DNA of 64,000 bases from Pseudomonadota bacterium. Lineage in GTDB: Bacteria > Pseudomonadota > Gammaproteobacteria > Steroidobacterales > MnTg04. How positions within the stretch are numbered: position 1 is the stretch's first letter; every line of letters begins with the position of its first letter. Position numbers and translations under genes: made by a program. The notes under the pieces are model-generated. The model made no database searches, had not been told where the DNA came from, and saw nothing but the letters and a program-made list of their open reading frames with translations. Where the stretch lies: positions 1 to 64,000 of the forward strand of contig JADFSO010000002.1 of NCBI GenBank assembly GCA_022560735.1, read 5' to 3'. Below, piece by piece: positions 34,332-44,153 of the stretch.

Positions 34332-35777
34332 ATGACGGCTTCTGATTACTCCGGAAAAGTCGATATCTCTACCCGCCTGCTGGTTTTGGGGTCCGGGCCG
34401 GGCGGGTACACAGCCGCGTTTCGGGCGGCCGATCTTGGTCTGGAGACGACGCTGGTGGAGCGCTGGGACGCGCTCGGCGGAGTTTGCCTCAACGTCGGCT
34501 GTATCCCTTCGAAAGCGCTGCTGCATGTCGCCAAGGTCATGGACGACGCAAAATCCATGGCCGAGTTCGGCGTCACCTTTTCCAAACCGGTTATCGACCC
34601 GCAGGGATTGCGCGGATGGAAAGACAAGATCGTCGGGCAACTGACCGGCGGTCTGGACGGGTTGGCAAAAAAACGCAAGGTTCGCGTCGTCAAAGGACAG
34701 GGTGAATTCTTGTCGGCGCACCACCTGCAGGTGAGCGGATCCGCTGACGCCGGAAAGCCGCAGGTCATCGAGTTCGAGCAGTGCATCATTGCCGCGGGTT
34801 CGGAATCGGCCTGGCTGCCATTTCTGCCCGACGACAAGCGGATCATGGATTCGACCGGCGCGCTCGAGTTGGAGGAGTTGCCGGCGCGGATGCTGGTCAT
34901 CGGCGGCGGGATCATAGGACTGGAACTGGCGACCGTCTACCAGGCGCTTGGCGTTAGAGTTTCGGTCGTGGAAATGACCAGCGGGTTGATGCCGGGGTGC
35001 GATCCCGACCTGGTCCGGCCGCTGGAAAAACGGATTCGAAAACAATACGAGCAGATCATGCTCGGCGTCACGGTAAGCGGAGCCGAGGCGCTCGACGAGG
35101 GGCTCAAGGTTAGTTTTTCCGGCGATGGTGCGCCGGACCCGCAGGTTTACGGTCGTATCCTCGTCGCAGTCGGGCGCAAACCGAACGGTTCGGTGATCGG
35201 CGCGGAGGCGGCAGGCGTAACTGTGGATGAGCACGGTTTTATTCCTGTCGACCGGCAAATGCGGACCAACCAGGCGCACATTTTTGCGATCGGCGATATC
35301 GTCGGCGAGCCGATGCTCGCCCACAAGGCGAGCCACGAAGGAAAGACCGCGGCGGAAGTCGCCAGCGGCCTGAAGCGCTCATTCGACGCCAGGGTTATTC
35401 CATCGGTGGCCTACACCGACCCTGAAATCGCGTGGGTAGGCGAGACCGAAGCCGAACTCAAGGCACAGGGGAGGCCATACGGCAAAGGCGTGTTTCCGTG
35501 GGCGGCCAGCGGCCGCTCGTTGTCTCTCGGCAGAAACGAGGGCTTGAGCAAGCTGCTGTTTGACGAAGACAGCGGTCAGCTGATCGGCGCCGGCATAGTC
35601 GGCCCGCAGGCGGGCGACCTGATCGCAGAAATGGCGCTGGCGATCGAGATGGGATGCGACGCTGCCGATATTGCGCAGACCATACATCCGCACCCGACCC
35701 TGTCGGAAACGCTTGCATTCGCCGCCGAGGCTTTTGCAGGAACGCTGACCGATCTTTATTTGCCTAAGAAAAGTTAG
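34332..35777 (+). CDS. lpdA: Dihydrolipoyl dehydrogenase (E3)
   Basis: 481 residues. FAD-binding GSGPGGYTAAFRAADLG at the N-terminus, the redox-active disulfide Cys52-Cys57 in GGVCLNVGCIPSKALLH, the NAD-binding GGGIIGLELATVYQALG, GDIVGEPMLAHKASHEGK, and the partner active-site pair His454-Glu459 in HPHPTLSETL. It re-oxidises dihydrolipoamide of AceF and reduces NAD. It also serves other 2-oxoacid dehydrogenases. Last gene of the aceE-aceF-lpd operon, 19 bp after aceF, convergent with the DoxX gene. Confidence 0.97.
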   Translation: MTASDYSGKVDISTRLLVLGSGPGGYTAAFRAADLGLETTLVERWDALGGVCLNVGCIPSKALLHVAKVMDDAKSMAEFGVTFSKPVIDPQGLRGWKDKIVGQLTGGLDGLAKKRKVRVVKGQGEFLSAHHLQVSGSADAGKPQVIEFEQCIIAAGSESAWLPFLPDDKRIMDSTGALELEELPARMLVIGGGIIGLELATVYQALGVRVSVVEMTSGLMPGCDPDLVRPLEKRIRKQYEQIMLGVTVSGAEALDEGLKVSFSGDGAPDPQVYGRILVAVGRKPNGSVIGAEAAGVTVDEHGFIPVDRQMRTNQAHIFAIGDIVGEPMLAHKASHEGKTAAEVASGLKRSFDARVIPSVAYTDPEIAWVGETEAELKAQGRPYGKGVFPWAASGRSLSLGRNEGLSKLLFDEDSGQLIGAGIVGPQAGDLIAEMALAIEMGCDAADIAQTIHPHPTLSETLAFAAEAFAGTLTDLYLPKKS

Positions 35778-35808
35778 CTTTCAGGCCAATGGATTCGCGA
35801 CCGTCGCC

Positions 35809-36486
35809 TCAGTCGATGCGAAACTTCCGCGCCAGCCAGTAATCCGTGCTGAGATAGCGGCCGCCGCCGATAATCAGCAAGGCCAGCAGCATTACGAAGT
35901 AAGTCGCGGCAAACTCTATGCCGTTGTTCAGCTTGACGATTGAGCCGCTGCCGTTCAGGTAGCGATAGTTGCCATGCTCGCGCAGGATAGTCTTGGCCTT
36001 GGCCAGGCGTTTTGAGGCTTCGATCGTGCGCTCGTTGGTGTTCAGACACTCGACGAAGGTCTTGAACGGGCCAGCCTCATCGTATTCGGTGGTTCCCTCT
36101 ACGCAGACCGGTGACGGGAATGACGGGGCGATCGCCGCCCAGCCGTTTTTCAGATGAATGGAATATCCGGCGACGAACATCATGACCATCAGGGGCAGGG
36201 ATATCCAGCGCACCGCCAGGCCGGCGAGCAATAATATTCCGCCAAGCAATTCGACCCAGATCGACATTTGCCAGCTCAGCTCTGCCGGCAGGATGTTGAA
36301 CGGAAAAGGGAAGCTGTCCATCATGCCGCCGAAGTAATTCTGGCCGGTGAGTTTTTCCCATCCCGATATGATCAGCACCGGGCCAAGAATCAAGCGCAAC
36401 GCCAGCGAAGCGACACCATCGAGATGGCTCGTGATGTTTTTGAGTTGAGCATTAAATTTGCTGACGTGGTTCATTATTGCGGTCAT
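35809..36486 (-). CDS. DoxX-family membrane protein of the DUF692 operon
   Basis: 225 residues. Four membrane segments (about 24-42, 72-95, 98-115 and 190-212) with the DoxX signature ASLALRLILGPVLIISGWEKL and WVELLGGILLLAGLAVRW. An insert of about 70 residues between the third and fourth segments, containing two Cys, is not usual in short DoxX proteins. In MNIO-type RiPP operons a DoxX protein (HvfX type) accompanies the maturases and may handle copper or redox chemistry at the membrane. The start ATG has AGGAG upstream. Last gene of the DUF692-DUF2063-DoxX series. Confidence 0.85.
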   Translation of the reverse strand: MTAIMNHVSKFNAQLKNITSHLDGVASLALRLILGPVLIISGWEKLTGQNYFGGMMDSFPFPFNILPAELSWQMSIWVELLGGILLLAGLAVRWISLPLMVMMFVAGYSIHLKNGWAAIAPSFPSPVCVEGTTEYDEAGPFKTFVECLNTNERTIEASKRLAKAKTILREHGNYRYLNGSGSIVKLNNGIEFAATYFVMLLALLIIGGGRYLSTDYWLARKFRID

Positions 36487-36552
36487 ATTTCGACTCCTGG
36501 ATAGAGATTGTTTGCTGCCTGTTGGTGAGATTTAAGCGGGCCCGATCGGGGC

Positions 36553-37320
36553 TCAGGTTTTGGTACCGAGGATAATGTCCTTGCCGTGCAGGTCTGCAAG
36601 AATATCCTTGCCGCCATCGCTGACCACCTGTGGGTTGGGATGGTTGATTTCGACCGCGATTTGCGCCAGGAGTTCGCTGCCCGTTGCGGTACTGGCATCG
36701 TCCTGCAGCAACTCCAGCAGACGGGCCGTGACCGCGTTGATCTCCATGAAACCCACCTGGTCGTCGCGTTGCCGATAAACCACCAGAAACGTGCTTTGCC
36801 CGGCAGGCTTTTGCGGTTGGTTGGCCGGGGAGATCTGGTGGACCGGGTAGTCGTAAGCCAGCACCCAGGCCAGCGGCGACAGCACCGGCCGGCCGGCCAT
36901 CAGGTCGCCATCCGGGTCGATGCCGGACAGATCGAATTCCGTGGTATCGATCTGCAGGGCAAGCTCGACCCACTCGTAGTGGGCCAACTCGTTCAAAAAA
37001 GGCGGCTCGTCATTCGCCGCCGTGTGCTCATCCTGCAGGTAGCCCAGAAAATCTTTGGGAATCTGCAGAAAATACGGCGTCTGCGAACGATGGGTGGAGA
37101 AATACCGGCGAATCAGAACGCGCCAGCGTTCGTCACCCATTATTTTGCTCAATACCGGAAAGGTTCCGGCCAGCAACTTGACCAGGTTGTTAAAAAACAG
37201 GTCCCGGTAAATTGTCATTCGCCGGTCTTCGATACCCTCCGGCGCTGGTTGATTGTCCGGGTCGCGAATATGCGCGGCAAAGGCGTGTTGCAATTGCTGG
37301 AACGGCAAGCTTTTATCCAT
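36553..37320 (-). CDS. DUF2063 partner protein (HvfC/BufC family)
   Basis: 255 residues. The N-terminal DNA-binding-like DUF2063 domain (about 5-95: [42 protein letters not shown]) is followed by a second domain to about 240 that includes [12 protein letters not shown]. In characterised DUF692 systems this protein binds the precursor peptide and presents it to the iron oxidase. It overlaps the DUF692 gene by 8 bp, which points to a fixed partnership. A RiPP-recognition role is inferred from the family. Confidence 0.88.
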   Translation of the reverse strand: MDKSLPFQQLQHAFAAHIRDPDNQPAPEGIEDRRMTIYRDLFFNNLVKLLAGTFPVLSKIMGDERWRVLIRRYFSTHRSQTPYFLQIPKDFLGYLQDEHTAANDEPPFLNELAHYEWVELALQIDTTEFDLSGIDPDGDLMAGRPVLSPLAWVLAYDYPVHQISPANQPQKPAGQSTFLVVYRQRDDQVGFMEINAVTARLLELLQDDASTATGSELLAQIAVEINHPNPQVVSDGGKDILADLHGKDIILGTKT

Positions 37321-38164
37321 GCGAAACGCTCGCCGCGGGCTGCGACCATTTTTTCTGCAACTCGATGATGATATCCATCTCGTCGATCAGATCCGCCAGT
37401 GGCGGAATATTGAAGTCGCGCTCGAGCAGGGTCGGCACGACGCCGCAATGGGCATAAGCCTGGTCGAGAAGTTGCCAGACCGGGTCAATCACATCGGCGC
37501 CATGGGTATCGACGCGTAAATCCTCGGCTTCCACGTAATGCCCGGCAACGTGAAAATAAACCACCCGGTCTGCCGGCAACGCGGTCAGGAATTCCTCGGC
37601 GTCATAGCGGTGATTGATGCTGTTGACATAGATGTTGTTGACATCGAGCAGCAGGCCGCAATCGGCTTCCTCGAGTACCGCGTTGATAAACTCTATTTCC
37701 GTCATTTCCTGGCCGGGCGCGGCGTAATAGGAAACGTTTTCGATCGCAAAAGGCCGTTCCAGGATGTCCTGTACCTGGCGAATTCTGTCGGCGACATGAT
37801 GGACCGCGTCGGCGGTGAAAGGAATAGGCATCAGGTCGTAAAGATGCCCGTGGTCGCTGCAGTAACTCAGGTGCTCGGTGTAAAACCGGATGTCGTGCTG
37901 ATCGAGAAAGCTCCGCACCTGTTTGACAAACTCGACATCCAGGGGTTCGGGGCCGCCGATCGACAAAGACAGGCCATGGCAGACGAACGGGTATCTCTCG
38001 GTAAACGCGCGAAACCGTTTTCCCAGCCGGCCACCGACGCCGATCCAGTTTTCCGGCACGGCCTCCAGAAAACTGATCTGCTCCGGCGACTGGCCCTCCA
38101 GTGGCTTGAGCAACGCCCGGCGCAGACCGAGTCCGGCGCCTTCGACAGGATAGTTTTCGCTCAT
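37313..38164 (-). CDS. DUF692 multinuclear iron oxidase (HvfB/BufB family)
   Basis: 283 residues, TIM-barrel metallo-oxidase (MNIO). Conserved metal-binding segments: [40 protein letters not shown] and YFHVAGH. MNIO enzymes oxidise cysteines in a ribosomal precursor peptide, giving for example oxazolone/thioamide or thiooxazole groups that bind copper. A good ribosome-binding site (GGAGG) precedes the ATG. The genes for DUF2063 and DoxX partners follow. No precursor gene is found on either side: the 218 bp upstream contain no credible ORF and nth comes next. Confidence 0.9.
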   Translation of the reverse strand: MSENYPVEGAGLGLRRALLKPLEGQSPEQISFLEAVPENWIGVGGRLGKRFRAFTERYPFVCHGLSLSIGGPEPLDVEFVKQVRSFLDQHDIRFYTEHLSYCSDHGHLYDLMPIPFTADAVHHVADRIRQVQDILERPFAIENVSYYAAPGQEMTEIEFINAVLEEADCGLLLDVNNIYVNSINHRYDAEEFLTALPADRVVYFHVAGHYVEAEDLRVDTHGADVIDPVWQLLDQAYAHCGVVPTLLERDFNIPPLADLIDEMDIIIELQKKWSQPAASVSHG

Positions 38165-38382
38165 TCAGTCCTCCGGACATGCGCTTGCAGGCAGCCAGCG
38201 TATCAGCCTCGCATAGTTCACTGTGAAATATGCGGGTCAGCCCCATTCTTACCAGGAAATGACCGCAACCGGCGGCCAATTATTACAAAATCGGCGATTC
38301 AGCTTACCTTCGGTCCATTCGACCGGCAAGCGGGTCGGGTGTTCCCTGCCAGGCGGCGCAGCCGGTTCAGGCAGGCGATCCG

Positions 38383-39048
38383 TTAGCGGGCGGCAGTCCC
38401 TTGCGCCGGGTCGGGCGGCTTTGTTTTTCGCCGGTACTCGCACAAGTCCGCGATCGGGCACTGCGGGCAAAGCGGGCGTTGTGCCTTGCAAATGTATCGG
38501 CCATGCAATATCAGCCAGTGATGCGCATCCTGGCGAAACTCGTCCGGGACCAATCTGAGCAGCCTTTTTTCGACTTCCAGCGGGGTTTTCCCCGGTGCGA
38601 TACCGGTGCGGTTGGCAACCCTGAATATATGCGTATCGACGGCGATGGTTGGTTCGCCGAAGGCGGTATTCAGGATGACGTTGGCGGTCTTGCGACCGAC
38701 CCCGGGCAGGCTTTCGAGTCCGGCCCGGGTGCGCGGGACCTCGCCCGCGTATTTTTTCTCGAGTATGCGGCACGCGGCGATGATGTTTTTCGCCTTGGTG
38801 TTGTACAGACCGATGCTGCGTATATATTTTTTCAGGCCGGCCACGCCGAGACCGAGCATGGCCGATGGCGTATCGGCTACTGCGTACAGGCCGCGGGTCG
38901 CCTTGTTGACGCTGATATCGGTGGCTTGTGCGGACAGGATGACGGCAACCAGTAATTCGAAATCGGACTTATAAAGCAGTTCGGTCGTCGGCTCGGGATC
39001 GGCGGCTTTGAGCCTGGCGAAAATTTCCGTCCGCCGGGCGCGGTTCAT
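38383..39048 (-). CDS. nth: Endonuclease III
   Basis: 221 residues. Base-excision repair DNA glycosylase/AP lyase for oxidised pyrimidines. Helix-hairpin-helix [15 protein letters not shown] with the catalytic Lys, catalytic Asp in [13 protein letters not shown], and the C-terminal [4Fe-4S] loop C-x6-C-x2-C-x5-C ([17 protein letters not shown]). It overlaps rnfE by 4 bp as the last gene of the rnf operon, an order shared with Escherichia coli. Confidence 0.97.
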   Translation of the reverse strand: MNRARRTEIFARLKAADPEPTTELLYKSDFELLVAVILSAQATDISVNKATRGLYAVADTPSAMLGLGVAGLKKYIRSIGLYNTKAKNIIAACRILEKKYAGEVPRTRAGLESLPGVGRKTANVILNTAFGEPTIAVDTHIFRVANRTGIAPGKTPLEVEKRLLRLVPDEFRQDAHHWLILHGRYICKAQRPLCPQCPIADLCEYRRKTKPPDPAQGTAAR

Positions 39049-39731
39049 ACTCGCTCGCTCACTGCATCGTCGCTCGGTGCAAGCGCTGCAAGGCGGGCAC
39101 GGCGGTGATCCAGGGCATTCTTTAACGCCACCAGCATGCCGAGACCGATAAACGCGCCCGGGGGCAGCAGCGCGAGCAGAAATCCATGTTCGGGGGCGAA
39201 AAACTGGATGGTCCAGTTGCTGGCGATATCGCCGAACAGCAAGTCGGCGCCATCCAGCAAGCTGCCGCGACCGATCAGTTCCCGCGCTGCGCCCAGTACA
39301 ACCAGCGTTGCGGCAAAGCCACTGCCCATCGCCAGACCATCGAGCAGCGATGGCAGCGGCCGGTTACGCGAAGCGAACGCCTCGGCACGGCCGATAATTG
39401 CGCAGTTGGTGACGATCAAGGGCACGAAGATACCGAGCACGCGAAACAGGCTGTGAAACCACGCATTCATGACCAGTTCGATGACGGTTACCAGCGAGGC
39501 GATCAGCAGCACAAACACCGGGATACGAATTTCGTCCCGCAAAAAGTTGCGGCTCAAAGACACGACCAGGTTGGAAGCACACAGCACGACAACCGTTGCG
39601 ATGCCGAGTCCCAGGCCATTGATCAGGCTGTTGCTGACCGCCAGCAGCGGGCAAAGACCGAGCAATTGAACGAGCGCGGGATTATTGTTCCACAAGCCCG
39701 TGTCGATGATTTTCCTGGTGACCGTGTTCAT
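39045..39731 (-). CDS. rnfE: Rnf complex subunit RnfE
   Basis: 228 residues, six hydrophobic segments. Inner-membrane subunit paired with RnfA in an inverted-topology repeat. Typical stretches are [19 protein letters not shown] near the start and [20 protein letters not shown], containing the Cys that contributes to the membrane [2Fe-2S] site. The long C-terminal cytoplasmic tail is usual. It overlaps rnfG and nth by 4 bp each. Confidence 0.95.
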   Translation of the reverse strand: MNTVTRKIIDTGLWNNNPALVQLLGLCPLLAVSNSLINGLGLGIATVVVLCASNLVVSLSRNFLRDEIRIPVFVLLIASLVTVIELVMNAWFHSLFRVLGIFVPLIVTNCAIIGRAEAFASRNRPLPSLLDGLAMGSGFAATLVVLGAARELIGRGSLLDGADLLFGDIASNWTIQFFAPEHGFLLALLPPGAFIGLGMLVALKNALDHRRARLAALAPSDDAVSERV

Positions 39732-40399
39732 GGCGGGTCTTGCATCCCGAACCGGTAACTCTCGCCAGTGGTTGCAGCAAACAGCCGCTCACTATGCCGG
39801 TCAAAATACGACATCGCCTTGTGGACTGCCTGGACCACGACCCGGGGGCTGATGGTCGCCCCGGTGAGTTGGTCGAAGCGGCCGCCGTCTTTCTTCACCT
39901 GCCAGTCCGCCGCCGGGGTAATCGCCAGCGACAGGCCGGGAAACTGTTCGACCCAGTCCGAGCGTCGCTGATCGATGCCATCGCCCAGACCCGGTGTCTC
40001 GCGGTGAGCTACGACCCTGACTCCCGCCAGCGTGCCATCGGCATAGATGCCGACCAGCAGGCGAATGACGCCGTTGTAACCATTGGGCGCCTGCGGCGAG
40101 ATGATCAGGCCGACCGGCTGTCCGTGCCGGCGGGCCCGGTAAACGGCGACGCCCTGGTCGCTGCCCAGCAGTTCCTCATCGATGACCTCGATCGTGTCGG
40201 TGAAAAAATCGTTATCGTAGGCTGACGCAGGTATCAATTCGTTGAGGCTGCGCATCATGTATTCGCGTTCGTTCTTTTCTATCCTGTCCGCCGTCAGTAC
40301 ATGGAAAAAAGTCACGACGCCCACGCCGAGTACGGCGAACAAGAACAAGCTCAGACCTGAGCGGCTCATCAAGCTGAACAGATTTCCGCGGTCAGTCAT
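39728..40399 (-). CDS. rnfG: Rnf complex subunit RnfG
   Basis: 223 residues. One N-terminal membrane anchor (about 14-34) and a periplasmic FMN-binding domain. The covalent flavinylation motif is TGAT (179-182) in [14 protein letters not shown], with Thr182 as the expected FMN attachment site. The flavin is attached by ApbE, which is not in this window. The protein relays electrons between the iron-sulfur and flavin subunits. Overlaps rnfE by 4 bp and rnfD by 8 bp. Confidence 0.95.
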   Translation of the reverse strand: MTDRGNLFSLMSRSGLSLFLFAVLGVGVVTFFHVLTADRIEKNEREYMMRSLNELIPASAYDNDFFTDTIEVIDEELLGSDQGVAVYRARRHGQPVGLIISPQAPNGYNGVIRLLVGIYADGTLAGVRVVAHRETPGLGDGIDQRRSDWVEQFPGLSLAITPAADWQVKKDGGRFDQLTGATISPRVVVQAVHKAMSYFDRHSERLFAATTGESYRFGMQDPP

Positions 40400-41426
40400 G
40401 GCCGTAAACCCGCGGCCTGGTGTAATGGTCGATCAATGGCGTGGTCATATTCATGAACAGCACGGCGAAGGCGACCCCATCCGGAAACCCGCCCCAGGTG
40501 CGGATCACGTAAACGAGTATGCCGATACCCGCGCCATATATTTTTTGACCGCGGGGCGATATCGGCGCGGTGACCGGGTCGGTGGCAATAAAAAACGCAC
40601 CGAACAGCGTGGCGCCCGCGAACAGGTGAAACCCGGATGGCACATAGGCGCCCGGGTTCAGCACGTACATGACGGCCGCTGTCACGAACAGGCCGAGCAA
40701 CATGAACGACGGGATCTGCCAGCGGATTACGCCCTTGTAGAGCAGCCACATGCCACCTAGTGCACTGTAGATGCCAATCCACTCCCAGCCTTTGCCGGCG
40801 AAATTACCGAACAGCGGCCCGTTCTTGATTTCCGAATAGTTCCTGGCCTGTGCCAACTGGTTCCGGGTGACGTCCAGTGGTGAAGCGGCGGTGATCGTAT
40901 CCATCGCCTGCCCGGCCGGCAGGTGCCCGGTGAACAGGTAAAAAAGACTGTCGCCGAAACCGGGGTGAGCGATACCGATGTCCACGTTCAGCGGTGGCAG
41001 CCAGCTGGTCATGTAGACCGGGAAAGACACCAGCAAAACCACATAGGCGGTCATCGCGGGGTTGAATGGATTTTGCCCGAGGCCACCGTACAGGTGTTTG
41101 GCAACGACGATGGCGAAAAGCGCGCCGGTCGCCGTGACCCACCAGGGCGTCAGCGGCGGCAGCGTAAAGGCGAGCAACACCGCGGTCACCAGCGCGCTGA
41201 AATCCAGCAGATACGGCCGCAAGGGCAAACCGCGCAGTCTTAGCATGGCAGCCTCGGCCGCGAGTGCCGTACCCCCGGCGACGACAATATTGAAGATCAG
41301 CCCGGGGCCGAAGAAATAGACATGGGCCATGGCTGCCGGGATCAGGGCCTTGAGTACCCGTTGCATCATGCGCCGCACGCTACCCGATGGCGTGAGATGC
41401 GGCGCGAACTGGGTTTCGAATTTCAC
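40392..41426 (-). CDS. rnfD: Rnf complex subunit RnfD
   Basis: 344 residues, about nine membrane segments. The ion-translocating subunit with covalent FMN, homologous to NqrB. GGLGQNPFNPAM is well conserved. The segment expected to carry the flavinylated Thr (ATPLD as I recall from other RnfD proteins, near position 187 in Vibrio) reads AASPLD at 180-185 here, so Ser182 replaces Thr. Otherwise intact. Overlaps rnfG by 8 bp and rnfC by 4 bp. Confidence 0.94.
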   Translation of the reverse strand: MKFETQFAPHLTPSGSVRRMMQRVLKALIPAAMAHVYFFGPGLIFNIVVAGGTALAAEAAMLRLRGLPLRPYLLDFSALVTAVLLAFTLPPLTPWWVTATGALFAIVVAKHLYGGLGQNPFNPAMTAYVVLLVSFPVYMTSWLPPLNVDIGIAHPGFGDSLFYLFTGHLPAGQAMDTITAASPLDVTRNQLAQARNYSEIKNGPLFGNFAGKGWEWIGIYSALGGMWLLYKGVIRWQIPSFMLLGLFVTAAVMYVLNPGAYVPSGFHLFAGATLFGAFFIATDPVTAPISPRGQKIYGAGIGILVYVIRTWGGFPDGVAFAVLFMNMTTPLIDHYTRPRVYGHD

Positions 41427-42988
41427 TGGCCGAAATCCTTGTCCGGCTCAGCCCCTGTATCGGCTTTTGCCTGTGCGCGTTGCACCGAGGCTGCAATCTG
41501 CCGCTCGCGTTCCTGCTGGCTGCCCTCCGCGAGCCGTTTTTTGCGGGCGGTCAGTCGCGCTTGCCGCGCGTCTTCCTCGATTCTGATCCGCGCTTCGCGG
41601 TCTTCAAACCGGTGTTTGGCCAGTTGCGACTTTTGCTGTTGCCGGTCACGCGCGGACAACTCCGCCTTGGCATATCGAAAATACTGGGCAAGGGGGATAT
41701 GGCTTGGGCAAACATAGTCGCAGCAACCACACTCGATGCAGGCGCCGACCGAAAGCTTGGCCGCCTTGTCCAGGTCTCCGCCTTTGATCTGCCAGTACAG
41801 TTCCTCCGGTTGCAGATGGGCCGGGCACACTTGCGCGCATTTGCCGCAGCGTATACACGGCATCGCGAAATCGGTCTGTTGCAGCTCACTCGGGCCGGCG
41901 ACCGCGATACAGTTGGTTCCCTTGATGACCGGCAGCCGGTCATCGGTCAGTGAAAATCCCATCATCGGGCCGCCCATCAGCATGGCTTCGGCGCCATCGT
42001 GATAGCCGCCGCAGGCGGCAACCAGGTCTGCGATCGGCGTCCCCAGCCTGACTTCAAAGTTGCCAGGCAAATGGACGCCTTTCCCGGCAACGGTGGTGAT
42101 TCGTGAAATCAGCGGCTGACCATCGATCAATGCGTGTTTGATCGCCAGCGCGGTACCGACATTCTGCGACAGGTAACCGATGTCCTGTGGGAAACCGTCG
42201 TGGGGGACCTCCTGACCGGTCAGGACCTGCACCAGTTGCCGCTCTCCGCCGGCAGGATATATCGAGTAAATTTTTCGCAGGACGATACGCTCGTCGCCAA
42301 TTTTGGCCAGGGCTTTTTCGAGTGCCGTGATGGCTCTTTTCTTATCACGCTCAATGCCGATCAATGCTCTTGGCGCAGACATCGCATGCAGCATGATCTG
42401 AATCCCGGTTATCAGCTCATCGGCATGCTCCCTCATCAACATGTCGTCGCAACTGATGATCGGTTCGCATTCGGCGGCATTGACGATCAGGGCCTTGATG
42501 CCCCGGTCTTCGGCCTTGGACATCTTGGCGGCCGTCGGGTACATCGCGCCGCCGAGACCGGTGATGCCGGCCCTTTGAATCCGGTTCTGGATCTCCTCGG
42601 GGCTCAGCGACAGGTAATCCAGGCAGGCCAGGCCGGTATCGATCGCCTGGTCCTGGCCATCCGAGCGCAGGACCACGCACAGCGCACTGAGACCACCCGG
42701 ATGCGGAATGGGGTGCATGCCAATGGACTCCACGGTTCCCGACGTCGGCGCATGCACCGGCGCCGACACATCGCCATCGGCCGCGCCGAGCGGCTGCCCT
42801 TTGAGCACTTTGTCGCCGGCTTTTACCAGCGGTACGGCCTCGCGACCGATGTGCTGGCACAGCGGAATCACCAGTCTGTCCGGAACCGGGACGTGCCGGA
42901 TCGGGGTCAAGGTGGACTGAATCTTGTTGGGTAAAAGTTTCAGGCCGCCCCTGAAACGACGTGGCATGATTTTGTCATGCTGTTCCAT
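41423..42988 (-). CDS. rnfC: Rnf complex subunit RnfC
   Basis: 521 residues from the ATG at 42988 (MEQHDKIMPRRFRGG), which lies 4 bp past the rnfB stop; a longer frame into rnfB is not credible. Contains the NADH/FMN-binding region (GLGGAMYPTAAKMSKA, NAAECEPIISCDD) and two ferredoxin-type [4Fe-4S] motifs, CIRCGKCAQVCP and CIECGCCDYVCP. Shorter than Escherichia coli RsxC because the long Ala-rich C-terminal repeats are reduced to a charged tail of about 70 residues. It connects the complex to NADH. Confidence 0.95.
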   Translation of the reverse strand: MEQHDKIMPRRFRGGLKLLPNKIQSTLTPIRHVPVPDRLVIPLCQHIGREAVPLVKAGDKVLKGQPLGAADGDVSAPVHAPTSGTVESIGMHPIPHPGGLSALCVVLRSDGQDQAIDTGLACLDYLSLSPEEIQNRIQRAGITGLGGAMYPTAAKMSKAEDRGIKALIVNAAECEPIISCDDMLMREHADELITGIQIMLHAMSAPRALIGIERDKKRAITALEKALAKIGDERIVLRKIYSIYPAGGERQLVQVLTGQEVPHDGFPQDIGYLSQNVGTALAIKHALIDGQPLISRITTVAGKGVHLPGNFEVRLGTPIADLVAACGGYHDGAEAMLMGGPMMGFSLTDDRLPVIKGTNCIAVAGPSELQQTDFAMPCIRCGKCAQVCPAHLQPEELYWQIKGGDLDKAAKLSVGACIECGCCDYVCPSHIPLAQYFRYAKAELSARDRQQQKSQLAKHRFEDREARIRIEEDARQARLTARKKRLAEGSQQERERQIAASVQRAQAKADTGAEPDKDFGQ

Positions 42989-42992
42989 ATTC

Positions 42993-43535
42993 TTACTGGC
43001 TGACCCGCAGTTCCGGGCTGGGCCATTTCCAGCTCCCCGCCCGCGGCGCCGGCACAACCATATCGATACAGTCGACCGGGCACGGTTCCACACACAGATC
43101 ACAGCCGGTGCACTCGGACTCGATCACCGTGTGCATCTGTTTGCTGGCGCCGAGTATGGCGTCGACCGGGCAAGCCTGGATGCAGATCGTGCAGCCTATA
43201 CACAGATCTTCATCGATCACCGCTGTTGCGAGCGGCTTTTCCTCGCCATAGTCGGGATCGAGCGATTTAATATCCCGGCCGAGCAGCTTGGCCAGTGCGT
43301 GAATCGTCGCTTCGCCGCCAGGCGGGCAGTGGTTGATATCCGCCTCGCCCGCGGCAATCGCCTCCGCATAGGGCCGGCAGCCCGGGAAGTTGCACTGGCC
43401 GCACTGGGTCTGCGGCAGCAGGTTGTTGATCTGCTCGACTACCGGGTCCCGGGTAATCCTGAATCGGTCAGCGGCAAAGCCAAGCGCCACCCCCAGGACG
43501 AGAGCGAGCAAGCCGATTGTAATGATCGCAAGCAA
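42993..43535 (-). CDS. rnfB: Rnf complex subunit RnfB
   Basis: 180 residues. N-terminal membrane helix (1-22), a four-Cys [4Fe-4S] domain ([17 protein letters not shown] and a Cys near 70), then two ferredoxin motifs [12 protein letters not shown] and [12 protein letters not shown]. It is the entry or exit point for ferredoxin electrons. Two bases separate it from rnfA. Confidence 0.95.
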   Translation of the reverse strand: MLAIITIGLLALVLGVALGFAADRFRITRDPVVEQINNLLPQTQCGQCNFPGCRPYAEAIAAGEADINHCPPGGEATIHALAKLLGRDIKSLDPDYGEEKPLATAVIDEDLCIGCTICIQACPVDAILGASKQMHTVIESECTGCDLCVEPCPVDCIDMVVPAPRAGSWKWPSPELRVSQ

Positions 43536-43537
43536 GA

Positions 43538-44119
43538 CTACACCTTGACCAGCCCGGTAAAGCCGAGAAAAGCGAGCGCCATGATCCCCGCCGTGATCAG
43601 CGCGATCGATGCGCCCTTGAACGGTTTTGGAATATCGGCAAGCTCAATTCTTTCGCGGATCGCCGAAAAGAAAACCAGGACCATCGAAAACCCGAGTGCG
43701 GCCCCAAAGCCATACAACAGCGACTCGACGAAGCCATGCGATTCCTGAACATTCAGCAAGGTCACGCCGAGGACCGCGCAATTGGTGGTGATCAGCGGCA
43801 GATATATGCCAAGGATCTGATACAGCAGCGGGCTGGACCGCCGCACCATCATTTCCGTGAACTGGACCATGGCGGCGATCAGCAAAATAAAAGTAATGGT
43901 CCGCAGGTAGGTCAGCCCCAGCGGTTCGAGCAGATAATGATGCAGGAGGTAGCTGGCCGCCGAAGACAAGGTCAGGACAAAAGTCGTCGCCAGGCCCATA
44001 CCCACGGCGCCATCCAGTTTTCGCGATACGCCCATGAACGGGCACAGGCCAAGAAACTTCACCAAAACGAAATTGTTGACCAGTACGGTACTGACGATAA
44101 TCAAACCCAGTTCGCTCAT
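43538..44119 (-). CDS. rnfA: Rnf complex subunit RnfA
   Basis: 193 residues, six membrane segments. Near-identical in pattern to other RnfA/RsxA proteins: [20 protein letters not shown] near the start and [18 protein letters not shown] in the middle, with the Cys residues of the membrane iron-sulfur site. First gene of rnfABCDGE-nth. The operon starts 34 bp after the metG stop on the same strand, so read-through from metG is possible. Confidence 0.96.
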   Translation of the reverse strand: MSELGLIIVSTVLVNNFVLVKFLGLCPFMGVSRKLDGAVGMGLATTFVLTLSSAASYLLHHYLLEPLGLTYLRTITFILLIAAMVQFTEMMVRRSSPLLYQILGIYLPLITTNCAVLGVTLLNVQESHGFVESLLYGFGAALGFSMVLVFFSAIRERIELADIPKPFKGASIALITAGIMALAFLGFTGLVKV

Positions 44120-44153
44120 CTCATGCCTTGCTGCTGATCATGTAGTCCTGCGC

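Noticed and set aside
38165..38246. Cys-containing ORF starting at 38246 as the missing RiPP precursor
   Set aside because: It has no ribosome-binding site, runs in another frame through most of the DUF692 gene, lacks a leader/core layout and any repeated Cys motif.
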